From Isoetes taiwanensis (lineage: Eukaryota > Streptophyta > Lycopodiopsida > Isoetales > Isoetaceae), in assembly GCA_021234155.1 (NCBI GenBank), contig JAJEKV010000009.1, positions 13,586,546 to 13,650,545 on the forward strand: a stretch of 64,000 nucleotides of DNA. Reading direction: 5' to 3'. The notes under the pieces are model-generated. The model was not told the origin of the DNA and made no database searches. It was given only the letters and a program-made list of their open reading frames with translations. Position numbers and translations under genes: made by a program. Shown piece after piece: positions 1 through 12,162 of the stretch (position 1 is its first letter; each line of letters starts with the position of its first letter).

Positions 1-409
1 TGAAGTCGCTATGGCAGTGATCTGTGACCCCTTGTCACGTTTTTGGCCATTACTCTCTCATACGGATGAACTATGGAATGTTTACTCCAATTCGGAAACT
101 AGACTCCGAGCCGGTTCCAAAGAGATAAAAATCGCTGCAATCCGACCTCTGGTTGCCGAAATATGTCCAACTGAAGTTTAGGCTCTATTTATAGATATCA
201 TATCGGATATTATCTATGATCTTTTTCGCAACCAATAATCATCCCAATAATAGTGCCTCAACCCCTTCCATAAATATCAATGGTTCTTCACACCCACATG
301 CTATGTTATCCTATGCCCCTTTATATTATTAGGTGACCTTAGGAATAACATTTACATAATATTTGCCATAATATTTGCCATATTCCAATAACCCATTCGT
401 CATGGACCA
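1..409 (-). repeat. LTR fragment, cut by the window edge
   Basis: The sequence is the reverse complement, with scattered differences, of 63682-64000. Read on the minus strand it begins TGG directly after a purine run (GCACGGGGGAG, complement of 410-420) that looks like a polypurine tract, the usual sign of a 3' LTR start. A TATA-like box lies at 181-193. This supports an LTR retrotransposon end in minus orientation; its left part is outside the window. No coding remnant is visible in it. Confidence 0.6.
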
Positions 410-849
410 CTCCCCCGTGCTTGCTCCATATCAAAGTCCTTAAGGAGCATGGCGGGAAAGTAAGATAAATGGAAAGGGAAAGTGTAAAGATGCCTTGATG
501 TCCGAAAGACTAATGGTTCAGGGCATTAAGGTCAAGGTAGAAGCATTCATTTTGCGTATTATCATCCAACAACCTTATATAATCATGGAAATGCATTTGA
601 CCCAATAATAACATCAGATAGCTAGAAACACACCAAACCATTATAATGCTTAGACTGGTTAAAACGACCCAAGTAACCATACGACTGGTTATTAACAGTT
701 GGTATTACACATGTGACGTTCCAGCATAATATATGATACGAATACATATTATATGGCTACGTCACTCATACATGTCGCCTTGACGACATGTACTTGGAAA
801 CCGTAAAGAGTTGCGCCCTAGGAAGCAACTTCCTAGGTTACACATATCT
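410..849. other. no gene seen; probable interior flank of the LTR element
   Basis: No credible reading frame. The first 11 bases are the purine tract next to the LTR, so the stretch may be the decayed 3' interior of that element, but I see no reverse transcriptase or RNase H remnant. Confidence 0.35.
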
Positions 850-922
850 TTAATGTGCATTTAACCCCTTGCCACATGGCAAAACCCCACATGCCCTTTT
901 AGCTCTAACCCTAAAAGGGTCA

Positions 923-1130
923 TATAAAAGGGAATCAAAAGGAAACCCTAAACCTTTTCCCTTTTCGTATTTCAGCTTCCTTGAGCCATTCCGGCCAAGC
1001 CAAGCCGCTATTTCGCATTGCCAGACGCTGCCAAATTGGTTTTGCACAACATATCTCCAAGATTCAGTCGACTTCGTCTTGAATAGAAGCATGGACGCAT
1101 TTCGAGGAGCTGGAGCAAGCCAAGGTTCAG
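923..1130 (+). promoter_or_regulatory. TATA box with possible first exon
   Basis: A TATAAAAG box at 923-930 is followed by a C/T-rich leader and an ATG at 1091 in good context. From there 13 codons run to a GTAAAC splice-donor-like site at 1131. A downstream exon would have to lie beyond the hAT-like element that starts at 1258, and I cannot find one. This may be the remains of a promoter and first exon of a gene broken by the 17-kb insertion, or chance. Confidence 0.2.
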
Positions 1131-2166
1131 GTAAACAGCAATTCTGTTGGCAATGCCGACTTTTAAGTCCGGCGATGAGCTAGATTAGCATGTTAGTTTA
1201 GCCGTAGAGGCCTTATAGTCTCTGAGATCACAAGCTCTAACAAAGGAACCTAACCATCATGAAATAATCTAAGGGCTAAACTTAGCTATTCGGCGATTTT
1301 TTAGCATATTTTCAAAAAAAAATGTTGGCTAAAGTAAATGGAAAAAATTGGGCAAAAAATAATAATTTTAGCTTAACTTTTCTCGCGCATGCACCAAACT
1401 TCGATCTCTTTAGCCAAATGCTAGAAAGTAAGAGAGTGAAATTTTGTATTGTTTAGCTAAACCATAGAAACTATTTAAATGAAATTCGGGCTAGTTTAGC
1501 TAATATCATTCTAGTTTATAAGAAATATATGATTAATTGTTTATTTTCTAGCACGTACACTTAGCTAGTTGGCATTGTTTTAAAATGTTTTCATACAAAA
1601 AATGATAAAGTAAATGGAAGCACTTGGAAAAAAGTATAGTAATTTTAACTTAATATTATCTGTTGGCCACACCACAGAAAGTTTTAGGATCAATTTTGGA
1701 TGTTCAGCTAAGGGCTAGAAAGTATGAGAGGGACAATGTTCAGAGTTTAGCTAAACCACAGTAACTCTTGGGATTAATCTCGGGCAAGTTTAGCTAAAGC
1801 TATTATAGATAATAAGAAATACGATTAGTATTTTTTTTTTTTTTTGAAAGCAAGAGATGGTTTTGTCATTAATTATAGAATCTCAAGAACATAGCATGAA
1901 TGTGCTTTATAGAGAAGCACATGAGAAAAAAGATGAACAGCATAGAGCTTCATATTATGGATTATGAGCTCTAGCACAAAAATAGAAGGACAGAATGTTA
2001 ACAACAATGTGCCAATAGACAATAAGATGAAGCCCCAAATAGATGAAACTGAAGCTCTGTATAAGCCGAAAACACCTGCAAAAAGTACAGTCCTTCCCAA
2101 AAATAAACCAGATGAAGATTAGATAAGAGCAGAGGCATATTTAGGAAAAGGCTAAAGGTGTGAGGA

Positions 2167-2628
2167 TCATTGATCAGAGAAGAAAATGTCATTGAAATAG
2201 GCATTGAATGGGTCTATGGATCCGAAGTAGTACTGATTTGGACCCCAATTGTTGGTGTAGAAGAGCCGAAATTTGTCCTTGTCCTCCAGAAGTATCAGTA
2301 GGGAACCATACAGATCAGCTAGGAGTTTATGATTGTAATACATGGTTCTATATCTGATCAACTGTCTTTCTGTGAGGATGAAGTTATTATTGGCCAGAAA
2401 AGCCCAAAGATAGTGGATCTGAACCACTTCCCTGCAGAATATGGATGCCCAAAGATCTTCACTCTCTTTCAGATATCTGTTGTGTCCTTTCTTTATAAGG
2501 AAGGATTCCATGGAAGTAGCCAAATCATTCTTCATGACCTTATCTTTGGAACCTTGGCTATAGGGCGAGACGTCATCAAATTTCCGAGCTCCCTCTCCAC
2601 GCAAAAAATTAAGATATTCTAGAATCAT
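2167..2628 (-). CDS. LINE-1 ORF3-like reading frame after ORF2
   Basis: An open frame follows the end of ORF2 in the +1 frame relative to it. The frame is open from 2658; I chose the ATG at 2628 because it lies nearest the start of similarity to LINE-2. It overlaps the ORF2 stop (2609-2611) by about 20 bases and encodes about 153 residues. The middle 55 residues are about half identical to the matching frame of LINE-2 at 4095-4451, including REV-Q, TERQ, RYR-MYY-H and LAD-YG. I know no domain with this pattern. It could be an independent protein or an ORF2 extension reached by frameshifting; in both LINEs the frame relation is the same. Confidence 0.6.
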   Translation of the reverse strand: MILEYLNFLRGEGARKFDDVSPYSQGSKDKVMKNDLATSMESFLIKKGHNRYLKESEDLWASIFCREVVQIHYLWAFLANNNFILTERQLIRYRTMYYNHKLLADLYGSLLILLEDKDKFRLFYTNNWGPNQYYFGSIDPFNAYFNDIFFSDQ

Positions 2629-3506
2629 CCGAGAGAAAAGCATTAGAATCCACCACATTTAGATTGGAAGCAAATAAATTATAGTGACCTCTGAAAGCGC
2701 CATGATTCTCCCAGTTCCTGTCATTGTTAGCTCCAATTTTGTTTTTGTTTTTATGAGCAGTGGCAATAGTCTCAAAGTCAAATTGGAAATTCATCTTAAT
2801 CCAAAAAATAGAGGGTCTTTTCTTTCCATACAATACACGATTTCTAGCTTTCCAAATATTCCAAAGAGCAATGAAAACGACTGTGTTTTTAAAGCTATCA
2901 TTGTTTTGGATGAAAGAAAGAAAATTCCCATCATACAAAATACCAAATTTATCAGCAATCCAATTCCAGAAACCAGACAACTTGTCACAGCAAAAAATAT
3001 GAGTCATATCTTCAACAGCATTACATCTTAAAGGACAATTAGCCATAATATTTGGATATCTCTTAGACATAGAATGTAGATTATTAAGACTGCCATTAGC
3101 AACAAGCCATATGAAATAGGAGATTTTAGGAGGGCAGTAGGAATTCCAAACATTCTTGAAAAGAATTTTAAGCTGATCATGATTAATACCCCATTTAGCC
3201 ATTGCTTTGCTGTCTATAGGGCCAGAGGCTATGGCAGTATACACATTTTTAACTTTATAGTCAAATTTACCATTCAAATACCAGTCTCCTTTCCCAGAGT
3301 TAGGAGAAAGATTAGAAATAAAAGGCTTGATAAGAGAATAGACCTTTCTATCAGAGGAGGTACCTGTAATAATGTTTTTTAAAGCAGTCCAAGAGATAAT
3401 TCTATCTCCAACAAACAGATCTCTGATGAAGTAAAGCCCAGCATCATGCCATTTCTTATAAATTTTGGGATGCTTGATGGCCAGAAAAGTAGAGTTTTGA
3501 TCAGCT
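2609..3506 (-). pseudogene. LINE-1 ORF2, C-terminal part
   Basis: This is the 3' piece of LINE-1 ORF2, separated from the rest by the hAT-like element. It matches the region after the reverse transcriptase in LINE-2 and ends in the zf-RVT-type domain: the order WNSY-P-KIS-FIWL, then C-PLRCN, then HIFC, then LWNIWKARN is the usual plant LINE pattern. The 8 bases at 3507-3514 (AAGATAGG) are repeated at 12163-12170 and mark where ORF2 was cut. The stop at 2609 is at the same place as the ORF2 stop of LINE-2, so I take it as the natural end of ORF2. Confidence 0.8.
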
Positions 3507-3557
3507 AAGATAGGCAGGGAATAAATTACTAATCACATATTTCTTATTAGCCAGAAT

Positions 3558-3588
<31 letters not shown>

Positions 3589-4094
3589 GAGAGTACGAGA
3601 TGATTTTTTCATTAATTAAGGAAATACATACATAATTGTTTGGAAACCTTCATAGGTAGGTTTTACCAAATCAAAATGAGGAAAATATCAAAAATTCAGG
3701 TAGCAGATCAGCAACAGATTGTTTAGTCAAAGTCCAGTCAAACTATAGCTTAACTTCCTGTTCAAGTCTTGTAAAATACTTGAGATATATGAATTAGTGG
3801 TAATCTGTTTGTTTCAGAAGCAACTGTTCCAGCAAAATAAGTTCTTCCTTGAAGGAAACTCCATGTGATGTCCAATCAGCAAACATATCTCTGCTAACAA
3901 CCTGCAAAACCAAATAAAAGCTATTGCACCTCAGAAGAGGCAATACTGTCAATGTATAGATCATCAGGGATAGTAGGGATCTTTGGGTCATCCGAGTTTA
4001 TGGCACTCTGGAAGAGTTGGTTATAGGATTGAGTGAAAGAGTCTGTAGTTCCCATGACATAAGAATCGGCCATCCATAGATTATCCCTTATTAG

Positions 4095-4451
4095 TCAGAG
4101 AAATCCTCTTTGAACCATGAGAAGAATAAGGGTGCCATAAGCATCAGCTAACATTCTGTGAGTGTAGTACATCTGCCTGTATCTGCTGAACTGTCTTTCA
4201 GTAAATTCATGATGGTTGGAGTTAATGAACCCGAACATATAAACCATTTGCATGACTTCCCTTGTGTATACATCTGCCCAAATCCTTTCTCTTGCCTTAC
4301 TGATTTCATTGTCCCTGATCATCTCTCTGACTGACCACTGATTATGAGGGGGAAACTTGACCTGGTGTTCATGTTCCCCATACAATTTAACTTCATACCT
4401 ATCTGCTCCTCTATCAAATTTTCTTTCCTGATGACCTCTGCAAAGCTCCAT
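4095..4451 (-). CDS. LINE-2 ORF3-like reading frame after ORF2
   Basis: A 118-codon frame starts at an ATG (4451) 19 bases after the ORF2 stop (4471-4473), in the +1 frame relative to ORF2, the same relation as in LINE-1. It encodes CRGHQERKFD near the start and a conserved block with REVMQM, FTERQ, RYRQMYY and LADAYG. Similarity to LINE-1 is about 49% over 55 residues. In LINE-1 the frame goes on for some 40 more residues; here a TGA ends it, while the sequence behind remains open for about 50 codons, so the stop may be a mutation. No known domain recognised. Confidence 0.6.
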   Translation of the reverse strand: MELCRGHQERKFDRGADRYEVKLYGEHEHQVKFPPHNQWSVREMIRDNEISKARERIWADVYTREVMQMVYMFGFINSNHHEFTERQFSRYRQMYYTHRMLADAYGTLILLMVQRGFL

Positions 4452-4470
4452 GTACCCTACGAGCAAGAGT

Positions 4471-7400
4471 TTAGTTAGAATTTGTGTAAGAAAGATTGGA
4501 ATTGAACAGATTGAAATACCCTTGAAAAATACCAATTTGGTTCCAGCACCTGTCATAGTTGTCAGAGAACAGATTTTTATGTGCTGTTGCACATAACTCA
4601 ACATCATATTTAAAATGAATCTTGATCCAAGTTGTAGAGAAATTTTTATGACCAAAGAGACATCTATTTCTAGACTTCCAGATATTCCATAAAGCTAAAT
4701 AGATAATAGTATTGTTATATGGATTATTGGATTGATGTCATGAATCCCAAAATAATGCTCAAACCACCTCCAAAAATGTCTGAGTTTAGGACAGAAGAAA
4801 ATATGTTCCATACTTTCCACATTATTGCAATTAAGAGGACATAAGGGAGAAATATTCGGATTCCTCTTGGAAAAGGTTTCCAGGCAAGAAACACTTTTGT
4901 TTGCAATCAGCCAGATGAAGAAAGAGATTTTATTTGGAGAATAGGAATTCCAAACATTAGATATTAAAGTTTTGAAGGCAGCAATATTCAAGCTCCAAGA
5001 GTAAGCAGATTTAGCAATGCTAGCATTTTGATTTAGATAGTCATAGATGAGGGAAACCTTGTATCTAGACTTATTGCTTAGAAACCAATCCGATGCTGTA
5101 TTATGAGCCACAGAAGGAGTTTTATCTCCCATGACATTCCTTATGTGAAGATATATCTTTTTGTCAGTAGCTGTACCATTAATTTTCCTTTTTAGGCAGG
5201 TCCAAGTAATCCATCTGTTGTTGTACCAGAGATCACCAATAGTAGTGATAGCTGAGGAGGTCCACCTTTTATAAATCTGAGGATGCTTGAGAGCAAGAAC
5301 ATGATTAGGGTGATCTTTAAAAATAGGAGACCAAAAAATAGGCATTGCAAGATGAGCTGAATTGACTTGAGCATAGGAGAAAGCTGGAGAGATATTATTC
5401 CAAGCTTTAATAAAATTTCTCATCAAAGGGGAAGTGTTTGGAGCAATGTGGAGTTCACAAAATGCTGAATCAGGAAGAGCATGAGTCACAGATGGATGCC
5501 CAGCAGGATTGCTCTTAGAAATCCAATAATTAATAAAAATAGAAGCAGCACTTGAGGATCCATTGATAGCTTTCCAAATGAATTTACCAGCAAGAGCTTG
5601 AGCTTGCTTATGAAGAATTTTACAGTTGAGTCCACCCTCTTTCTTTTTCCTTGCAATAGTATCCCAGTTAACCTGGTTATTTCCATTCCAAATGAACTGC
5701 CTAATGATTCTTTCAATTTGCTTATAAATAGAAGCAGGAGCCACCAGAGCAGATGAGAAATAAACATGTGAGCTAGCAAGCACAGCATTGGCAATTACAA
5801 CTCTCCCAGCCAGAGATATACTATTCCTATAAATATGAAGCTTGGCACGGATTTTGTCAACAATAGGGGTCCATAAACCAGAGAGATTTGCATTCAAGGA
5901 TAGAATAGAATAGGTTTTTAGCGTCCACGGAGACCGGAGAATAGGATAGAGGCATACCAAGCAATTTAGTAGCTTGATTAGTACTAATGACATTAATTCC
6001 TGCAATTTGAGAGTTTGGAATATCAGCCATGATGCTACATTTATCCAAATTTAAGTGAATCCCAGATGCAGCACTGAAGTCTTTGACAATATTCAAAAAT
6101 GCAGAGATATTGTTAAGATCATTCTTGAGAAAAGTAAAGGTGTCATCAGCATATTGAAGCATACTTAGAGAATTAACATTATCAGGAGCCTTCAAGCCAA
6201 TGATATTTCCATTATTCTGATGAAACATGACTACTTTAGTCAGTAATTCAGTGACAGTGATGAAAAGGTAGGGAGCAAGAGGACAACCTTGTCTCACTCC
6301 TTTAGTGAGAGGAAAGAAAGTAGCTGGGGAACCATTGATAAGAATAGCAGAGTTGGATCTTTGATTTAGCCCCATAATTAGTTTAATCAGATCAGGGTCA
6401 AATCCAAGTTTGAGCATAGCAAAATTCATGAAATCCCAATTAATAGTATCAAAAGCCTTTTTAAAATCAAGTTTAAGAAGAATACAGTCCTGATTTGAGA
6501 CTTTGTTCCAATGCAAACCCTCCATAGCAGCCACATAGTTTTCCAGGATAAACCTATTAGGCAAGAAAGCTGATTGATTCAGACTTATGACCTTTTGCAG
6601 ATGATCTTTAATCCTTGATGCAATAATCTTAGCACAGATTTTGTAGGAGGCATTAGTTAGAGAGATTGGCCTCCAATCAGAGAAATTACTAGGTTTATCC
6701 ACTTTGGGAACTAGGGTGATAAAACCACTAGAAATAGATGGATGCAGATGGCTTGAGTTCCAAAAACCTTTGATAAAAGCCATTAAGTCAAGCTTGATTA
6801 TATCCCAGAAGTGAAGATAAAATTCAGGAGGGAAGCCATCTGGCCCAGGTGATTTACCATGCTTGAAGCTCTTTAAAGTAGCTAAAACTTCCTCTAGGGT
6901 AGGCAGGCTGTTTACAGAAGAATCCATTTTAGGATGATCAGGAGGAATAATTTGATCAATAAGATCCATGAAATTCCTAGCTTTTGTTGTCACAGATATG
7001 TCACTTGATATTTCCTGGGTGAACAGCTTGGAATACTTGAGGGAGAAAAAATTAGATATGTCTCCAGGATTGTTCAAAATAGAACCATGGTCATCAGTCA
7101 CTTCAGTAATAGTATTTCTGAGCTGTCTAGATTTAGCTGCCCTGTAAAAGAATTTGGAGCAACCTGAATCCATTTCAGTAGTATATTTAATCTTGCACTT
7201 AATAGCAGCCCCTTTTGCTTCGAGCTCTTCAATGATTTTGATCTGCCTTTCAATATCTTCTTCCTGAATATGCAAAGAAGCACTAAGAGGATTGTTTTGA
7301 AGTGCCATTCTAGTATCCCTCATTTTCTGGAGAAGCATGTTTTTTTCAGCCATTTTAGATTTATGGAGGGAATTAGACCAAGATTTGATCCAAGATTTAG

Positions 7401-8271
7401 CAGATTTAATCTTGAAGTAAAAATCTTTCATAGAATTATGATCTGTGACTTGGGGCATGCTGGAATAGAATGTTTTGAATTGATCAACAAAGGCCTCAGA
7501 GTTGAGGAGACTGGTGTTGAACTTATAAGGAATATTTCCAGCTCTTGGGAGAGAAATTTGATGATTAGTACAAAGGAACTGAGGTTGATGGTCTGAAATG
7601 GAGACAGATTCATCAGATATAACATAGGCATTATCCCAGAAATTTGAGCTGGAAGCATTCAGGTAAAATCTGTCTAAGGCACAGTAAACTCTTGCCTCAC
7701 CCTTTCTCTTATTAGACCAAGAGTATTTGGCAGTAGAAGAGGGAATAAGAATGAATGAATTTTCATCCATAAGATTATTCCAGTTGGTTTTTTCTAGCCT
7801 TGACATATTAATCTTATTTCCCAGCTTTTGATCCCAGGAAGGGGTATTATTGAAATCACCTGCCAGAATCCAATCTGAAACAGCTTGATTCTTAATCCAA
7901 TTGTTCATGTCAACCCAGAGAGCTTCTCTATCTTTAGGATTAGTTGAAGCATAGATGTTGATAAGACCAAAATAATTATCCTGGACCTTAAAAATCGTGA
8001 CTTGCCACATATTAGTAGGGCTATTGTAAAAGGAAATGTTTTCCATGTTTTTCCAAATCATACAAATACCACCCGAGGTTCCATTAGCTTCTATCCAAAT
8101 GGAGCTACTGCCAGGGATTATCCAATCACCTAGATTAGCACTCTCAAATTTCTGGAGTTTATGCTCTTGGAGAAGAATAACATCAGCTTTGTAGGCCTTA
8201 AGCTGGGAAATAACTCTTCTTCTCTTTAAGACACCTTTTATTCCTCTTAAATTCCAGGAAACAATCTTCAT
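4471..8271 (-). pseudogene. LINE-2 ORF2: endonuclease and reverse transcriptase, frameshifted
   Basis: The first 804 codons (8271-5857) are open. An APE-type endonuclease comes first: SWNLRG, LLQEHK, GDFNNT and SDHQPQF carry the expected Asn, Glu, Asp and His residues. The reverse transcriptase follows, with LLKLDFKKAFD, GVRQGCPLAPYLF and the catalytic QYADD. A frameshift near 5900-6005 moves the frame to 4695-6005, which holds the rest of the polymerase and the start of the zf-RVT domain. A second shift near 4695-4716 returns to the frame that ends at 4471. The protein nicks target DNA and copies the LINE RNA there. Two shifts, no stop inside the catalytic domains: a recently dead copy. Confidence 0.9.
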
Positions 8272-8304
8272 TAGGCTAGAATTGAAGCAGGTAAACAGCA
8301 GAAA

Positions 8305-10760
8305 TTATAGCCTTTTGTTTTTCCCTTTTCCCCTTTTTTCTTTTTTCTTTTGTTTACTTCTGGTGTTGCTAGCAGGAGCATTTTTGGGAACAGAGACAAT
8401 GGTTTTTTTTCTGCCTTTAGAGTTCTTGGAAGAATTCTCTTTAGAGGTCTCTTTAGTCATTTCCTCACTAGGCTGATAGCTGTTTAAATAATATTCATAG
8501 TCCCAGTTACTTTTATCATTTAAATCTACATTTTCTTTATAATTCTCAAAATCACTTTCACTTTCAATTTCAGAAGATGCACCACCAGGAATGAATTCAA
8601 ATAATTTATTAACTGGAGAATCAGAGTTAATCAAATTATAAGCATTAACAGTTTTATTAGCATTAATGCAAGTATCATTAATGCTTATTGGATTGAGAAC
8701 TTGCCTGGATAAGTAGCTGTCATCTTTCCTTAAGTTGAAATCTGAATTTTGAGAAGAAAGTTCAGGTGTGTCAGGAACATACTCAATGTCATAATTTCCC
8801 TTGTCTGGAGCCTCTTTTCCTTTTGGATCATCTGCTGTAAGATCTGTGTTTATTCCCTGATTTGGGATGGAACAATCACTCTTTTCCCCAACCATTTCTT
8901 CCTTTGAGAAATCTATGGTGGCCAACTGCCTGGCAACTGTATCAGAAATGGAGAAATGATTTTGGGAGAGAGAGGGAGGGCTATCTGGAATGGTAAGGTC
9001 AATGAGATCAATGAAAGAATCCTTTGTGTTTTGTTTGAGAGTTAACTTGGGAGAATGTTTGGGAATGGGGGGATCCTGATCCTCAACGATGGTCTCAGAA
9101 TACTTAGATGGCTGATTGATAGAATTTGGATGCAATAGCTCAATTTGGTCTGCAGGTAGGTTAGCAAAAACAGCAAATTGATTTGAACAAAAAATTACCT
9201 CCTCATCATCTTCAGAGGTTGTTGTAGATGAGGATGACTTATTTTTAGCAGAAAGATCTTCATTTGGAATCTGCTGAACTTGGTGTTGAGTTTGCTGGTG
9301 TTGCTGTTGATTCTGGACTTGCTTGGTTTGCTCAGAATGTGTATGAATAGGAGCTGGAGCAATAACAGGATCAACTTGGTGATTTGCTGGAGTATAGTTT
9401 CTGATAGTGAGACTATTTTTTTTCCTGTTCATAACTGTATTGATCTCAGAAACTTTGTTGTTATCCTTTGCCTCATTTGATTTCAATGAGTACTTGTTCT
9501 GTATTTCCAAAGTTAATGAATCTCTCGTACCCTTGGATGGCTTCCAAATTGGTAAATCCCAATTTGGTTTTGAAATTGAGGTGCTTGGAAGATGGTTGAG
9601 ATTGGATCTAGACTCTCTGGCTATTTGAGATAAAGTAGAGTGTAAATCAATGCCAAAATCAACTTTGGATTTTCCTTTCAAAGATATTTTTTGATTATAT
9701 GTCATCCTTTCTTTGAATAAAGAGGCTCTGTCAGTCCCAGTTCTGCTTTTATTAGGCTGTTCTTTTTCCTTTTCCATCCTCTTTTTTGCAATTCTTCTTG
9801 CACTCCCATTAACTCTATTCCATGGAATGAAAGGCTCTGCCATATCTTTGTTAATTTTGCTTCCATTATTTTTGTCCTGAAATGAGTTTGAGAGCTCATT
9901 TTCCTTGGATTCCTTCGATTCCCCTAACTTCAAGATCTTCAAGCCTGCAATCTGCATACCAAAAATGTCTGGAATTGCATTTGGGGCAATTTGGAGGCAA
10001 ACCAGCCCACCTTAGTTGAAGGGAGGAATTTTGGCCAAAGCAGTCAGTGAAGGGAATAGTGGTGGGAATGTCTTTTGACAAGTCAAGCTGGACATAAGCC
10101 ATTGGAGGCTTGTAGGGAGCATAAACAGTTGAGATATAAGTGCCAACAGAATTGAAAAGAGACTTGAAGGAATCTTCATTCCAATAAATTGGGTTTAAGC
10201 CATAAAGAGAGGTTGATGCTACACAGTAGTTATTCAAGTCAGAAATGGAAAGCTTGGGATTCCATTTTATGAAAGAGATATGGAAATTTTCATAAACCAA
10301 AGTTCCACTATGAAGTAGGAAATTTGCTGACCTTTGGTTACCACATTCTATCATGATATAAGGATAGCTTAACCAGTAAACAGCATTTATGGTTATTCCT
10401 TTTTGCAATGAGAGCAAGTGAGACCACAGGTTAGCTATATTGATCCCTGCTTTATTAACTTTGAGAACTACAGCAGTATTTGAAAGACATTTCATTTTCT
10501 CAAAGACCATAGGAGAGTTTAAGTGAATACCATGAACAGTAGCAAGCTTAGATCCAATTTGAGGCCGTTCATTTACAAGCAGGTTGTCCCAGGCAGCATC
10601 AGAATTGACTTCAGCAGTAGGGCGCTGGACACCATAAGGTATTGGAATGCCAGTAGAGGGATCAATTGCAGGGGTGACACCAAGAAAATTTGGATCTTTC
10701 GAGATATTATCCCATATTGGCGTCAGAGAGGGGCTCCATTATTTTCTTTTTGAAGAGAAA
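8305..10760 (-). pseudogene. LINE-2 ORF1: gag-like RNA-binding protein, frameshifted
   Basis: The N-terminal part (frame open from about 10755 to 9896) resembles the DUF4283-like domain found at the start of plant LINE ORF1: AVYWLSYPYIMIECGN, then FIKWNPKLS and STSLYGLNPIYW. It ends in a zinc-knuckle-like CPKCNSRHFWY. A 2-base loss compared with LINE-1 shifts the frame at about 9950. The second part (9957-8305, 550 codons) is hydrophilic, rich in Ser, Asn, Lys and Gln, with a basic C-terminus. Such proteins coat the LINE RNA in the ribonucleoprotein. ORF2 starts 33 bases downstream of the ORF1 end. The natural start is unclear because an in-frame TAA lies just upstream of the conserved region. 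Confidence 0.8.
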
Positions 10761-11088
10761 GGTCCCTAAAATTACCGAAAGGAATGAAGCCGAGCCTTTA
10801 GGCGAGGTATCCTTCAAATTTGCAAAGCGTAGAGATTCTTGATCTTCCTTTTGAAGCCTTGAAAGCAAAGAAGAAAAACGGGAGATAACTTGGCTTTTGG
10901 GTTAAAATGGCTCTTCATTTCGCCATAATGAAGCTCGTAGAAACAACAAAGGGGAAATTGAGTCGATCAAAAGCAGGGGACAAGCGGAAATGCGGAGAAG
11001 GCAAAATGCATGAGGAAAAAGAGAGAAAGAAGCAGAAAGATCAGATGTAAACTAGATTGCCTCACAAATTACCGTAATGCAAGATCCA

Positions 11089-11418
11089 TAACACATGGTA
11101 GCAAATCCAAGCATGAATTAGACAGAGAATACCTTCACAAACACCTAAGTTTTCGGCCCAATTACGATTGAACTCGAAAGATACCAAGAAGGGACAGCTT
11201 TTTGTCACCAATGAATTCTTCTAACCAAGCTTCAATAATTTTACTGTTTCAAATTCCTCCTCAACTCCGGAACAAAAGTGTATTCCTCGAATGAAACAGT
11301 TATCTGGGAAGAATTTGTTAAGAATGAGGTCCTCCCACAATTGTGATGCTAAGCCCTTTAAAAAACCACAAGTCAGTCTGGGACCATCAATTAGAATGGT
11401 GAAGATTGTGATATCCAT
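11089..11418 (-). pseudogene. LINE-2 short 5' reading frame (ORF0-like), frameshifted
   Basis: Starts at an ATG (11418) and reads MDITIFTILIDGPRLTCGFL, matching the frame of LINE-1 at 18031 codon for codon. After 65 codons a 1-base shift leads to a stop, but the other frame continues the similarity: WLEEFIGD and GIFRV occur in both. So the ancestral frame was about 99 codons. It lies about 200 bases into the 5' end, well before ORF1. I recognise no domain. Confidence 0.5.
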
Positions 11419-12162
11419 ATGGAGCTGAGAACTTCGCGAATCATCAGAGAATGCTAGCCTCTACAAGGCTAGCTTGCAATTCAATGGAATTCGTGATCAG
11501 AGAAGGCAAAAATTCAAATTTTCAAGCAAGTTTCGGCCAAGAAAGGGTTTCAAACAGAAAATATGGGATAAAGACAAAAGAGTAAAGAAAAAGGGCGCTC
11601 GTCATGTCCGCTCCCGAGCCAGAATGACTTTAGCTAAACTTGCTCGATATTAATCCCAAAACTTTCTGTGGTTTAGCTAAACTCTATACATTTTTCGTCT
11701 CATACTTTCTAGCGTTTAGCTAAACTAACCCAAACATCATCCCAAAAATTTCTATGATATGGCCAACAAAAGATATTAAACCTAATTACTATACTTTTTT
11801 TCAGTATATTCCACTTGTTTGAGTCATTTTCTTTGTGAAAAAATTCTAAAATAATGCTAACTAGTAAAGTCTAGGACTCAAATTAATTCATAATGCTAGA
11901 AACTAAACTACTAGTCATATATTTCATATAAACTCGAATGATGTTAGCTAAACTAGCCCGAAATTCAGTCTAAAAGTTTCTATGGTTTAGCTAAACTCTA
12001 CAAAATTTCACGCTCTTACTTTCTAGCATTTGGCTAAAGAGCTCGAGGGTTGGTGCAGTCCCGAAAAAAGTTAAGCTAAAATTATTATTTTTTTCCCAAT
12101 TTTTTCCCAATTGTGCTAAAAAATCGCCAAATAGCTAAGTTTAGCCCTTAAATTATTCCATG

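Larger units (their letters stand above)
3561..11616 (-). mobile_element. LINE-2: near full-length L1-type LINE
   Basis: An 8.06-kb minus-strand LINE with a 28-base poly(A) tail (T run 3561-3588). It is flanked by the duplication AGCCAGAATGAC at 3549-3560 and 11617-11628, extendable by up to three T. Layout from the 5' end: leader with a short frame (11089-11418), ORF1 (about 8305-10760), ORF2 (4471-8271) and a third frame (4095-4451). Similarity to LINE-1 is around 60% at protein level over the endonuclease, so the two are different subfamilies. A few frameshifts make it inactive. Confidence 0.92.
3515..12162 (-). mobile_element. hAT-like non-autonomous element, copy 2 (split by LINE-2)
   Basis: Same family as the element at 1258, in the opposite orientation and inserted inside LINE-1 ORF2. 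Its own sequence is 3515-3560 plus 11629-12162, about 580 bp. It is flanked by the 8-bp duplication AAGATAGG at 3507-3514 and 12163-12170. The ends read CAGGGAATAAATTA and, as complement, CATGGAATAATTTA. The noncoding interior carries the same TTTAGCTAAA repeats. The LINE-2 insertion divides it near its left end. Confidence 0.88.
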
